From Methylobacterium nodulans ORS 2060 (GTDB lineage: Bacteria; Pseudomonadota; Alphaproteobacteria; Rhizobiales; Beijerinckiaceae), in NCBI RefSeq assembly GCF_000022085.1, contig NC_011894.1, positions 5,230,001 to 5,294,000 on the forward strand: 64,000 bases of DNA, given 5' to 3'. Of this stretch, positions 48,071 to 56,492 are shown piece after piece; within the stretch, counting starts at the first letter, position 1; the number at the start of each line of letters is the position of its first letter. Made by a program: the position numbers and the translations under genes. The notes under the pieces are model-generated. The model saw only the letters and a program-made list of their open reading frames with translations. It ran no database searches and had not been told where the DNA came from.

Positions 48071-49321
48071 TTAACGCGGCGCTGCCGCGGTGTCGGGAGC
48101 CGGAGCGCGGCCGAGGGAAGCGCGCCGCGTCTCGCGGGCGGCGCCGTAGCCGGCGGCCACGCCATCGGCCATGCGCTGCATCGAGAAGCGGCTGCGGATG
48201 AAGGCGCTCAGCCCCGCGGCCTCGTTCCGGCGCTCCTCCTCGGACTGGTCGAGCTTGCGCAGGAGGGCCCGAGCCAGCGCCTCCACGTCGCGCGGCGGCA
48301 CCAGCGCGCCCGCAGCAGGGCCGAAGATCTCCGGGATGCCGCCGACACCCGTCGCGACGAGGGGCTGAGCCGCCGCCGCAGCCTCCAGGACCACGTAGGG
48401 AAGCGATTCCGCGAAGGAGGGCACGACCATCACCGTGCCGCGGCAGAGGGCGTCCCGGATCGGCTGGGGCGGCTCGAACCGGATCACGTCGCCGAGGGAG
48501 AGACGCTCGGCGCGCTCCCTAAGATCCGCCTCGTCGGGGCCCGAGCCGACGACCAGCAGGGTGAGGCGGCGGCCAGGCCCGTGCCGGATGCGCGCGAGGG
48601 CGTCGAACAGCACCGTCACGCCCTTCGCCTCCCGCAATTCCCCGATATAGACGAGGTCGTGCCGCTCGGGCGCCGGCGCGATCGGCGCAAACTCGGCGGC
48701 GTCGATGCCGTTCGGGACGATCCGGACCAGCCGGTCGGCCTCGCCGACATATTCGCGGTAGCGCCCCGCAATATAGGCACTCTCGAACAGGAACACGTCG
48801 GTGCGCCGGGTCAGCATCGCCTCGGCCGTCATGTAGAGGCCGTGAAGCACCGTGCCCGGACGGTAGTTGAAGCTGCCGCCATGGGGCGTGTAGGCGCGAA
48901 TCGCGTCCGGCACGCCGGCGGGCCTCGCGACGAGCCGCGCGAACAGCCCGCCCTTCGATCCGTGCCCATGCAGGACGGTCGGGGCAGTCCGGCCGACGAC
49001 GCGGTGCAGGCGGGCGAGCGCCGCAAGGTCGAGCGGGTGCGGATTGCGCCGCATCGGCACGCGGGTCAGGCCGAGCGCAAGCCGCGGCACGAGTTCGGCG
49101 AGCACGGCCTCGGCCCGGGTGCCGCCCGTGCTGGAATCGCAGAAGATGCCGACCGCGTGTCCCGCCGCGACCTGCAGGCGGGCGACATCCAGCACATGGC
49201 GAAACAGGCCGCCGACCGGGGCCCGGAAGACATGGAGGATGCGCTCCCGCGGCGCGGGCGCGACCTGCGGCGGGACGGGGCCCGGCGATGGATCGATGGA
49301 ACGGAGTTGGGGCGCGGCCAC
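48071..49321 (-). CDS. Family 4 glycosyltransferase
   Basis: A 416-residue GT-B enzyme. The N-terminal half opens ERILHVFRAPVGGLFRHVLDVARLQ and holds VLHGHGSKGGLFARLVARP. The C-terminal donor domain has LVYIGELREAKGVTVLFDAL, and the retaining-GT4 segment VMVVPSFAESLPYVVLEAAA with ESLPYVVLE in place of the usual EGFGLVxLE. It likely adds a sugar to the polysaccharide unit begun by the WcaJ-like enzyme. Donor and acceptor are unknown. Confidence 0.88.
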   Translation of the reverse strand: MAAPQLRSIDPSPGPVPPQVAPAPRERILHVFRAPVGGLFRHVLDVARLQVAAGHAVGIFCDSSTGGTRAEAVLAELVPRLALGLTRVPMRRNPHPLDLAALARLHRVVGRTAPTVLHGHGSKGGLFARLVARPAGVPDAIRAYTPHGGSFNYRPGTVLHGLYMTAEAMLTRRTDVFLFESAYIAGRYREYVGEADRLVRIVPNGIDAAEFAPIAPAPERHDLVYIGELREAKGVTVLFDALARIRHGPGRRLTLLVVGSGPDEADLRERAERLSLGDVIRFEPPQPIRDALCRGTVMVVPSFAESLPYVVLEAAAAAQPLVATGVGGIPEIFGPAAGALVPPRDVEALARALLRKLDQSEEERRNEAAGLSAFIRSRFSMQRMADGVAAGYGAARETRRASLGRAPAPDTAAAPR

Positions 49322-49440
49322 GATCCTCTCCCGGACGGCGAACGAGAAGCGGGGTGGCCGCTCCCCCGGGAACGGGCGGGTCGCATCCGGACCCCGCGCG
49401 GCCCCGTTCTCGGGCCGCTGTCGTAGCCGGCGGGTTAAAC

Positions 49441-49462
49441 GCGGCCGCTCCGGTCCGGCCGC
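49441..49462 (-). terminator. Possible terminator after the export lipoprotein gene
   Basis: GCGGCCG and CGGCCGC form a short stem with an 8-base loop, about 45 bases beyond the stop of the export gene on the minus strand. It is weak and lacks a T-run. Confidence 0.35.
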
Positions 49463-49505
49463 CTTGAACGGTGGTTAAGGGCGCGTGACGAAAAACGCCC
49501 GGCCG

Positions 49506-50078
49506 TCAGAACCACCGCTCCTTGATGAGGATGGTGTCTCCGGGACGCACCGGATAGGTCATCGGCACGATCCCCGAGACGAGGCCGTCGCGGGTCTGGC
49601 GGGTCAGCACCGCATGGTCGCGGGCCGCCCGGGGCGCGAACCCCGCCGCGATCGCCACCGCGGTCTCCACCGTCATGCCGTTCACGTAGGGGTACTGCCC
49701 CGAGGTCGTGACCTCGCCCAGAATGAAGAAGGGCCGGTAGAGGTCGATCTCGACGGTCACGTGCGGCTCGCGCACGAAACCGTCGCGCAGGCGCGCCTCG
49801 ATGGCCCGCGCCGCCTGCAGCGTGGTCCCCCCGCCCACCGGCACGGGCCCGATCAGCGGCATGATGATCCGCCCGCCTCCATCGACCGTGTAGAGGTTGG
49901 AGAGATTGTCCTGCCCGAAGACGATCACCCGCAGCCTGTCGCCGGCCGCGAGAGCGTATTGCGCCCCGGTCGAGCCGGTGACGGCCGCGTCGAGATACTC
50001 GGTCCGATATCCGGGATGCATGCAGCCGCCGAGCGCCAGCGTGGCGGCGAGACCGGTCAGGAGAACGCGTCGATTCAT
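49506..50078 (-). CDS. Polysaccharide export outer-membrane lipoprotein (Wza/GumB-like)
   Basis: A 190-residue lipoprotein. The signal with lipobox is LAATLALGGCMHPGY. The Poly_export domain shows YALAAGDRLRVIVFGQDNLSNLYTVD, then GGRIIMPLIGPVPVGG. One SLBB-like domain (FFILGEVTTSGQYPYVNGM) follows, and the protein ends VRPGDTILIKERWF. It is the short, single-SLBB type typical of alphaproteobacteria. It is divergent from the Wzc-like gene across 160 bases, so the two export partners share a promoter region. Confidence 0.92.
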   Translation of the reverse strand: MNRRVLLTGLAATLALGGCMHPGYRTEYLDAAVTGSTGAQYALAAGDRLRVIVFGQDNLSNLYTVDGGGRIIMPLIGPVPVGGGTTLQAARAIEARLRDGFVREPHVTVEIDLYRPFFILGEVTTSGQYPYVNGMTVETAVAIAAGFAPRAARDHAVLTRQTRDGLVSGIVPMTYPVRPGDTILIKERWF

Positions 50079-50238
50079 CGCTTTCGGCCAAATGCGTCCG
50101 ATGCGCCCGGTTTAGGCCGGCATGGTTAATGAAAGCTCACCCGGATACTCGACTTGTCCGCCTTGGGGTCGAGGCGACGCGGCGGATCTTTACCGGCCGG
50201 CAACCTTAATCAGGTGTGATCGGGGCCGGACCGCTCCG
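50079..50238. promoter_or_regulatory. Divergent promoter region of the two polysaccharide export genes
   Basis: A 160-base gap with several GTTAA/CTTAA motifs (GGTTAATG near 50125, CTTAATCAGG near 50205) in otherwise GC-rich DNA. A zinc-finger MucR/Ros-type regulator binds AT-rich sites of this sort in rhizobia, but no specific site can be claimed. Confidence 0.45.
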
Positions 50239-52563
50239 ATGGTCCTCGGCTCCTCTCAACTGCAGACGGCCCGCATGTTCCGCGTCTCTCCCGTTGCCCC
50301 GAGATTGCTTGCGGGCGGCGCGCTGCCCGGCCGCGCCGGCCGGCCCGGCAGCCGCGAGACACCGAGGGACGAGGGCGTGGCGCTCGGCGATCTCAGCCGC
50401 CTGCTGCGGCGGCACTGGCTCGCGATCCTGCTCCCGACGCTCGCCGCCTTCGCCCTCTCGCTCGCCTTCGTGCAGATCGTGCCTCCGCGCTACACCGGAG
50501 AGGCGAAGCTCCTGCTGGAGAGCCGCGACAGCGCGCTGACGCGGCCGCAGCAGGAGCGGGGCGACGTGCCCCAGCCCATCGACGAGCAGGCGGTGGCGAG
50601 CCAGGTGCAGGTGGTGATGTCCCGCGACATCGCCCGGGAGGCGATCAAGCGCCTTGGCCTCGTCGGCAACCGCGAGTTCGACCCGATGGTGGAGGGGGTC
50701 GGCCCGGTCCAGCGGGCCCTCGTCATGCTGAGCCTCCTGCCCAATCCCCTCGACCGCGATCCGGAGGACCGGATCCTCGAGACCTATTTCAACCGCCTGC
50801 TCGTCTATCCGGCGGGCAAGTCGCGCATCCTCACGATTGAGTTCCGCTCCCGCGACCCCGAGCTCTCCGCCCGCGGCGCCAACACCATCGCCGAACTCTA
50901 CCTCGCCTCGCTCGCCGCCGCGAAGGTCGACACGGCCCGCTTCGCCTCGACCTGGCTCGGCTCGAACATCGACACCCTGCGCAGCCGGGTGGCCGAGGCG
51001 GAAGCGAAGGTCGAGGCGTTTCGCGCCAGGAACGGCCTGATCGGCGGGGCCGCCGGCACCGCCGGGACCCAGCCGATCGGCACCCAGCAGCTCACCGAGC
51101 TGTCGACGCAGCTCACCCAGGCGCGCGCCGCCCAGGCCGACGCCGCCGCCAAGGCCAAGCTGATCAAGGACATGCTGCGGGACGGACGGGCCTTCGAGAT
51201 CCCGGACGTCGCCAACAACGAGCTGATCCGCCGGCTCGTCGAGCAGCGCATCACCCTGCGCGCACAGCTCGCGCTGGAGAGCCGCACCCTGCTGCCGCAG
51301 CATCCCCGCATCAAGGAGCTGAACGCGCAGCTCGCCGACCTCGAAGGGCAGATCCGCGCCGCCGCCGACCGCACCGTCCGCACCCTGGAGAACGATGCCC
51401 GCATCGCCGGGAGCCGCGTCGAGACCCTCCAGGCCGCGGTCGAATCCCAGCGCGACGTCGTCGCCAAGGGCAATACCAGCGAGGTGCAGCTGCGCGCCCT
51501 GGAGCGGGAGGCGAAGGTCCAGCGCGAGCAGCTCGAATCCTATCTGGCCCGCTATCGCGAGGCCGCGGCCCGCGACGCTGAGAGCGCCGCGCCGGCGGAT
51601 GCCCGCGTGGTCTCGCGGGCGATCGTGCCGGACACGCCGTCCTTCCCCAAGAAGCTGCCGATCGTCGGCTTCACCACCGTGGTGGCCTTCCTGCTCGCCG
51701 CCGGTGCCGTGGTGGCGCGCAGCCTGATCGCGGCCGATCCCGACGACCAGCGCCGGCGCGGCAGCCCGCCGCCCCGCAGCGCCGCAGGCCCGACGGACAT
51801 CCCGCCCCCCGCGGGCCGGACGGACGGCCCGGGACTTGCGCGCACCACCGTCCATCCGCCCGCTCCCTTCGGCCGGACCACCGCGCCAGGCGGCTCCGCG
51901 GACGCGTCCCTGGCGAAGCCCGGATCGCCGGCGCCCAGGCGGACGATCGATCCCGGCACGGAGCGATTCGACTTCGACGCCCTGGTGGCCCGGCTCGGCA
52001 CCGTCGAGACCGCCGGCGGCGGCCGCCGGGTGCTCGTGGTCGGCACCGGGTCCGAGGAGGATTTCGAGGCGCTCGCGACGGCACTCGGCCGCTCGCTCGC
52101 CCGCTCGTCCCGCGCCGTGATGGTCCGCATGGAAGTGGCGGGCGCGGCCAAGCACCCGGGCCTCACCGACATCGTCGCCGGCGAGGCAGCCTTCGGAGAG
52201 GCCATCCGGCGCGACCCCGGCTCGCGCCTGCACGTCATCGATCGCGGCGTCAGTGAAATCGGCCTATTGATCGAGGAGCGACAGGGCCTCGGCATCGCCC
52301 TCGACGCCCTCGGGCAGGCCTATGACTGGATCCTCTGCGCCGTGAACGACGGAAGCACCGGGGCGATGCGACCGCTGATCGCCGCCACGTCGAGCTGGAT
52401 GGATGCGGTGGTCATCGCCTCGGATGCCGCGCCGGACGATGCGAACCTGGTGGCGCTCTACGATCTCGCCGAGGAAGCCGGCGTTCCGGAGGTGATCGTG
52501 GCGCAGGAGCAGCCGCCGGCGCCGATCGCCATGCCGGCCTATCCGCTGCGGCGTTCGGCCTGA
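50239..52563 (+). CDS. Wzc/GumC-like polysaccharide co-polymerase with degenerate kinase domain
   Basis: A 774-residue inner-membrane protein. The Wzz domain has helix 1 (HWLAILLPTLAAFALSLAFV, about residues 60-80) and a long coiled-coil periplasmic part. The GNVR-like region (REAKVQREQLESYLARYREA) precedes helix 2 near residue 475. The C-terminal domain (residues 590-760) resembles a BY-kinase, but the P-loop position reads VLVVGTGSEEDFEALATAL with no GK(S/T), and no tyrosine-rich tail is present. It probably sets chain length without phosphorylating. ATG 50239 or 50275 are both possible. Confidence 0.85.
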   Translation: MVLGSSQLQTARMFRVSPVAPRLLAGGALPGRAGRPGSRETPRDEGVALGDLSRLLRRHWLAILLPTLAAFALSLAFVQIVPPRYTGEAKLLLESRDSALTRPQQERGDVPQPIDEQAVASQVQVVMSRDIAREAIKRLGLVGNREFDPMVEGVGPVQRALVMLSLLPNPLDRDPEDRILETYFNRLLVYPAGKSRILTIEFRSRDPELSARGANTIAELYLASLAAAKVDTARFASTWLGSNIDTLRSRVAEAEAKVEAFRARNGLIGGAAGTAGTQPIGTQQLTELSTQLTQARAAQADAAAKAKLIKDMLRDGRAFEIPDVANNELIRRLVEQRITLRAQLALESRTLLPQHPRIKELNAQLADLEGQIRAAADRTVRTLENDARIAGSRVETLQAAVESQRDVVAKGNTSEVQLRALEREAKVQREQLESYLARYREAAARDAESAAPADARVVSRAIVPDTPSFPKKLPIVGFTTVVAFLLAAGAVVARSLIAADPDDQRRRGSPPPRSAAGPTDIPPPAGRTDGPGLARTTVHPPAPFGRTTAPGGSADASLAKPGSPAPRRTIDPGTERFDFDALVARLGTVETAGGGRRVLVVGTGSEEDFEALATALGRSLARSSRAVMVRMEVAGAAKHPGLTDIVAGEAAFGEAIRRDPGSRLHVIDRGVSEIGLLIEERQGLGIALDALGQAYDWILCAVNDGSTGAMRPLIAATSSWMDAVVIASDAAPDDANLVALYDLAEEAGVPEVIVAQEQPPAPIAMPAYPLRRSA

Positions 52564-52572
52564 AGACCGGCG

Positions 52573-52812
52573 TCACGCCGCGAGCGCCATCCCGGCCGCC
52601 TCCGCCCCGAACGGCAGCAGGAGCACCTGCCGCCCCTCCAGGTCGTGCACCGTGACGCTCCAGTCGGACCAGTCGCCGCCGAAGCGCCGCCGCACGCCCT
52701 CGGCCACCTGCGCAGCCCGCCGGCGGATCGACTCGCCCGGCCGGACGCGCTGGCCCTCCGCGTCGAGAAGGCATTCCAGTCCGTTCGTGCAGTGGAACCG
52801 GTAGGTCGCCAT
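52573..52812 (-). CDS. DUF6894-like small protein
   Basis: A 79-residue protein: MATYRFHCTNGLECLLDAEG then a helix (ESIRRRAAQVAEGVRRRF) and a final beta pair (SVTVHDLEGRQVLLLPFGAE). This is the layout of DUF6894 proteins frequent in rhizobia and methylobacteria. GGGAG precedes ATG 52812. A GAAC-N7-GAAC direct repeat 33 bases upstream suggests LexA control. The function is unknown. Confidence 0.75.
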   Translation of the reverse strand: MATYRFHCTNGLECLLDAEGQRVRPGESIRRRAAQVAEGVRRRFGGDWSDWSVTVHDLEGRQVLLLPFGAEAAGMALAA

Positions 52813-52844
52813 GCGTTCGGATCTCCCTGTGCGATCCGAGATTT

Positions 52845-52859
52845 GTTCACACTTTGTTC
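52845..52859 (-). promoter_or_regulatory. Candidate LexA (SOS) box
   Basis: GTTC-N7-GTTC (GTTCACACTTTGTTC on the plus strand; GAAC-N7-GAAC toward the DUF6894 gene). This is the alphaproteobacterial LexA consensus. It lies 33-47 bases before the start codon, in promoter position. One or two chance matches are expected in a window this size. Confidence 0.45.
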
Positions 52860-53020
52860 GCATGTCAATGCGCAGTCGCGCGATTCCCGAAGCCAAGCGT
52901 TAAGCCTCGCCCGGACGAGGCCGCCATTCACGGTCGAGCAAGCATCTTCGCCAACCGGAACGACAGAAATCGCCGCGAATTATCGTCCCGCTTCAAAGGT
53001 CACGTTCGAGGACCGCAGGG

Positions 53021-53527
53021 ATGATCAAGCAGAGTGGTGGGGCCGCGGCGCTGGCCGTCGCGGCGATGGTGGCGTGTGGCCCGGCATCGGCGCGCGAGAT
53101 CGTCGCCTTCGATCCCGGCGTCTCGCCCGGCAGCATCGTGGTGCGCACGGGCGAACGCCGGCTCTACTTCGTGAACGGGGACGGTACGGCGATCCGCTAT
53201 CCGATCGCGGTGGGCAAGCTCGGCAAGCAGTGGACGGGGCTCGCCCATATCGAGGGCAAGTACGTCCAGCCGGCCTGGGCACCGCCCGCCGAGGTGAAGC
53301 GCGACAACCCGCGCCTGCCGAGGATCATTGCGGGCGGCTCGCCTCACAACCCGATGGGCGCCGCCGCCCTCACCCTCGACCGGGGCGAGTACGCCATCCA
53401 CGGCACCAACCGCCCGAGCTCGATCGGGACATTCGCGTCCTACGGCTGCATCCGGATGTACAATCAGGATGTCGTGGATCTGTACAGCCGCGTCGAGGTC
53501 GGGACCCCGGTAATCGTGACGCACTGA
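53021..53527 (+). CDS. L,D-transpeptidase (YkuD family), short form
   Basis: A 168-residue exported enzyme. The signal peptide (GGAAALAVAAMVACGPASA) runs straight into the YkuD domain: SIVVRTGERRLYFVNGDGTA, then YAIHGTNRPSSIGTFASYGC with the catalytic cysteine. It lacks the proline/tyrosine linker of the paralogue at 33414. A copy of the structured intergenic element starts about 50 bases after its stop. Confidence 0.92.
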   Translation: MIKQSGGAAALAVAAMVACGPASAREIVAFDPGVSPGSIVVRTGERRLYFVNGDGTAIRYPIAVGKLGKQWTGLAHIEGKYVQPAWAPPAEVKRDNPRLPRIIAGGSPHNPMGAAALTLDRGEYAIHGTNRPSSIGTFASYGCIRMYNQDVVDLYSRVEVGTPVIVTH

Positions 53528-53579
53528 CGCGTCCTCCGACATCTGGTCGATGGTTTCGCCGTGCGGATGGGAGCGCGAT

Positions 53580-53820
53580 GATCCGGTCTCCGCCCCTTCC
53601 CGGATTCTCCGCTCTTCCGGCTCCCTCTTTCCGGGCCCGTTCGGGCCTGCACGACTGCAGCGCCAGCGGAAGGAGACCCGGGACCCAGCACGAGGACGTG
53701 CCGCGAAGCGGCTCAATCTTCCAGCACCGGCGCTGACAAGCGGTCGCTGCGCGACTTCTTCTGCTGGGTCCCGGGTCGCATTCCGCTGACGCTGCATGCG
53801 CCCGGAACAGGGGGGAGCGG
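53580..53820. repeat. Structured intergenic element, copy B
   Basis: Second copy of the element at 32754, filling most of the 357-base gap 53528-53884. Arms at 53665-53690 and 53762-53787 pair over most of 26 bases (AGCGGAAGGAGACCCGGG against CCCGGGTCGCATTCCGCT). The loop 53699-53755 is identical to copy A. Outer parts differ by small indels. Confidence 0.78.
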
Positions 53821-53884
53821 GCGTGAGGAAGCCGGGCGGGCCGATCGATGAGACGCTCTCCGAATCAACCGTTCGGCGAGCGTC

Positions 53885-54223
53885 TCACCCGTCCCGCCCG
53901 TGCACCTGCGCGGGTGGGGACGTGGCCTCGACCGCCGTGAAGGTCTCCAGGATGCGGTAGGTGTGCTGCGCCCCGGCCGGCACGAGCCAGGAATCACCGG
54001 GTTCGAGGCGGACGGTCTGCCCGGCGACCTCCAGCTCCGCCCGGCCCGCGATCACATAGCCCACGGTCTCGTAGTCGCGTGCCGCCGCCGGCTTGCTGTC
54101 GGTCGGCGCCTCCTTCTCCCAGAGCCGCATCGACACGCGCTTGCCGGAGGCGAGATAGCGCTCGCCCTGCGGCCCGTGCGGAGAGGTCTCGCCGGAGATC
54201 TTCTTGATCGTTGTCTCTGCCAT
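53885..54223 (-). CDS. Cupin-domain protein
   Basis: A 112-residue single cupin barrel. YETVGYVIAGRAELEVAGQ and LEPGDSWLVPAGAQHTYRI give the two cupin motifs; the metal-binding histidine of motif 1 is replaced (YETVGYV), while motif 2 keeps the late His. GAGG-like purines precede the ATG. Such small cupins often bind small ligands. The substrate is unknown. Confidence 0.82.
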   Translation of the reverse strand: MAETTIKKISGETSPHGPQGERYLASGKRVSMRLWEKEAPTDSKPAAARDYETVGYVIAGRAELEVAGQTVRLEPGDSWLVPAGAQHTYRILETFTAVEATSPPAQVHGRDG

Positions 54224-54277
54224 CGCTGCCTCCGCGATCGTTCCGACCCCAACGGAAGGCTCACGGCCGGTGTTCCC

Positions 54278-54652
54278 TTAAGCCAGGGAGGCCGCGATCG
54301 CCCGCTGGATGCCTCGGATGTCGGCGCCGCGCCCGAGCGTCCGGGCGATCGGCTCGGGCCGGCCCGAGACCCAGATCTTCAACTCGGAATCGAGGTCGAA
54401 GCTGCCGGCATTCTCGATCGAAAATGCGGTGATCGCCCGGTAGGGCACGGTCAGGTAGGAGACCTTGCGCCCGGTGAGGCCCTGGCGGTCGACGAGGATC
54501 ATGCGCCGGTCGGTGAACACCATCAGGTCGCGGATGACCCGGAAAGCCACCTGGACCGCCTCGCCCGGGACCAGCATCCCGTCGAGGTCGCGCGCCACGG
54601 CATCGGGCGCGGCGTCGCTGCCATGACCGAGGAGCCCGTCGAGCAACCCCAT
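54278..54652 (-). CDS. Bacterial PH-domain protein
   Basis: A 124-residue protein, MGLLDGLLGHGSDAAPDAV leading into a PH-like fold: LVPGEAVQVAFRVIRDLMVF, TDRRMILVDRQGLTGRKVSYLTVPYRAITAFSIENAG. It matches the YvbH/bPH family (DUF1696-like). The C-terminal helix is IRGIQRAIAASL. The function is unknown; a stand-alone gene. Confidence 0.85.
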   Translation of the reverse strand: MGLLDGLLGHGSDAAPDAVARDLDGMLVPGEAVQVAFRVIRDLMVFTDRRMILVDRQGLTGRKVSYLTVPYRAITAFSIENAGSFDLDSELKIWVSGRPEPIARTLGRGADIRGIQRAIAASLA

Positions 54653-54744
54653 CGCGTTCCTCCTCTGGGTGTCTCTGCGGCGCCAAACCTTGCCGTGTCG
54701 CCCATCTGGACGGAGAAAAGCTGTCCGCGTCCCCTGGACTGGCT

Positions 54745-54951
54745 CTAGAAATCCGTGGCGAGGCCCTTCACCTCCCAATCGTCGTAGCGCACGGGTTCGA
54801 GCCCGCCGCGCCCGTCGATCTCGCGCGCGCGCCGGATCTCGGCCGCCCGGGCATCGATCGCCGCGCGACGGGCCTGCGCCTCGGCAAGGGCGCGCTCCGC
54901 TGCCGGGCTGAGGGGCTTGCGCGGCGCCTGCGCCGGCTTGGTGTCGTCCAT
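54745..54951 (-). CDS. DUF1674 / SDHAF4-like succinate dehydrogenase assembly factor
   Basis: A 68-residue protein whose C-terminus GGLEPVRYDDWEVKGLATDF has the invariant pattern of DUF1674, the bacterial relative of SDHAF4, which helps the flavinated SdhA assemble. The middle is a charged helix. ATG 54951 is 10 bases from GGGAG; ATG 54960 is too close to it. It is divergent from the methyltransferase gene, a conserved alphaproteobacterial arrangement. Confidence 0.85.
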   Translation of the reverse strand: MDDTKPAQAPRKPLSPAAERALAEAQARRAAIDARAAEIRRAREIDGRGGLEPVRYDDWEVKGLATDF

Positions 54952-55076
54952 GCTCGTCATGCTCCCGCTTGCATCCGGGCCGGCGCGGTGCCACGCCCGG
55001 TCCCTCGCGCGTCGGATCTCCTCCCGCAGGTGGAGGGGGGCCGGCGCGCCGTCAAGGCAGGAGCGGCGACAGGCGC

Positions 55077-56423
55077 ATGGATGACGGGCACGACGATCGG
55101 ACGGCCGGACTGGCGGCGCGGCGCCTCGCCCATGCGAGCGTCGCGGATCTCCTCGGGGCGCGGTCCGGCACCGTCCTCGACGACGTGCTCGACCCGGCAG
55201 CCGCCCGGGCCTCCCTCGGCGCGCAGGATCTCGGGCTCGCCCGGGCGATCGCCGCAGCCACCTTCCGCCATCTCGGGGTCATCCGCCACGCGCTGGCCGC
55301 CCGGATGACCCAGGGCCTGCCGGAGGACCAGCCGCGGCTCCTCGCGCTCCTGGCGACGGGGGCGGCGCAGATCCTCTACCTCAACGTTCAGGATCATGCG
55401 GCCGTCGACCTCTCGGTGCGGATCGCCAAGAACGAAGCGGCCCTGCGCCACCTGAGCGGGCTCGTGAACGCGGTGCTGCGGCGCATCGCCCGGGAGCAGG
55501 CGGCGATCCGCCAGGAAGGCGACGCCGACCCGCTGGGGCTCGGCACGCCCGCCTGGCTCGCCCGCCGCTGGAGTGCGGCCCATGGCGCGGCGACGGCGCG
55601 GGCCATTGCGGAAGCGCACATGCGCGGCGCCCCCCTCGACCTCACCGTCAAGGCGGATCCGGAAACCTGGGCGGAGCGCCTCGGGGCCCGGCTCCTGCCG
55701 ACCGGGAGCCTGCGGCTCGACGACGCCCGCACGCCGGTGCCGCAACTCGCCGGCTACGATTCCGGCGCATGGTGGGTGCAGGACGCCGCCGCCGCCCTCC
55801 CGGCCCGGCTGCTCGCGGTGCGGCCGGGCGAACGCGTCGCCGATCTCTGCGCCGCCCCCGGCGGCAAGACCGCCCAGCTCGCCGCCGCCGGCGCCGCGGT
55901 AGTGGCGGTCGACCGCTCGGAGGCCCGGCTCCGGCGCCTGAGCGAGAATCTCGCACGGCTCGGCCTCGCCGCCGAAACGCGGGCGGTGGACGCCCTGACG
56001 CTCCCGGACGACGACCAATTCGACGCGATCCTGCTCGACGCGCCCTGCAGCGCCACCGGTACGATCCGCCGCCACCCCGACGTCGCCTGGACGAAGCGCG
56101 AAGGGGATCTCCCGCGCCTCGCGGCGCTTCAGGGGAAGCTCCTCGACAAAGCGGCGCGGCTCCTGCGGCCGGGCGGGCGGCTCGTCTACTGCACCTGCTC
56201 CCTGGAGCCCGAGGAGGGCGAGGCCCAGGCCGACGCCTTCCTGGCCCGCCATTCGGATTTCGCGCGCCTGCCGATCGCCGCCGAGGAGGTCGGCGGGGAG
56301 ACCGGCTTCGTGAGCGAGCGGGGCGACCTGCGCACCCTCCCCTCGCACTGGCCGGACGCGGCGGGAGGTCGCGGCGGAATCGACGGGTTCTTCGCGGTCC
56401 GGTTGCGGAAGGCCGAGACCTGA
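55077..56423 (+). CDS. RsmB/NOP-family RNA (cytosine-C5) methyltransferase
   Basis: A 448-residue SAM-dependent rRNA methyltransferase. The N-terminal NusB-like helical domain (residues 20-150) is followed by the Rossmann domain: VADLCAAPGGKTAQLAA (SAM site), then LLDAPCSATGTIRRHPDVAW and VYCTCSLEPEEGE, carrying the two conserved cysteines. It is first in the RsmB / heparinase-like / purH series known from rhizobia. The target is likely 16S rRNA, not certain. Confidence 0.92.
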   Translation: MDDGHDDRTAGLAARRLAHASVADLLGARSGTVLDDVLDPAAARASLGAQDLGLARAIAAATFRHLGVIRHALAARMTQGLPEDQPRLLALLATGAAQILYLNVQDHAAVDLSVRIAKNEAALRHLSGLVNAVLRRIAREQAAIRQEGDADPLGLGTPAWLARRWSAAHGAATARAIAEAHMRGAPLDLTVKADPETWAERLGARLLPTGSLRLDDARTPVPQLAGYDSGAWWVQDAAAALPARLLAVRPGERVADLCAAPGGKTAQLAAAGAAVVAVDRSEARLRRLSENLARLGLAAETRAVDALTLPDDDQFDAILLDAPCSATGTIRRHPDVAWTKREGDLPRLAALQGKLLDKAARLLRPGGRLVYCTCSLEPEEGEAQADAFLARHSDFARLPIAAEEVGGETGFVSERGDLRTLPSHWPDAAGGRGGIDGFFAVRLRKAET

Positions 56424-56492
56424 ACGCCAAATTGGTCCGGCGCTGTTCACAAGTGCAGCCGCGGCGTTTGACGCCGCCGTGATCCTTCACCA

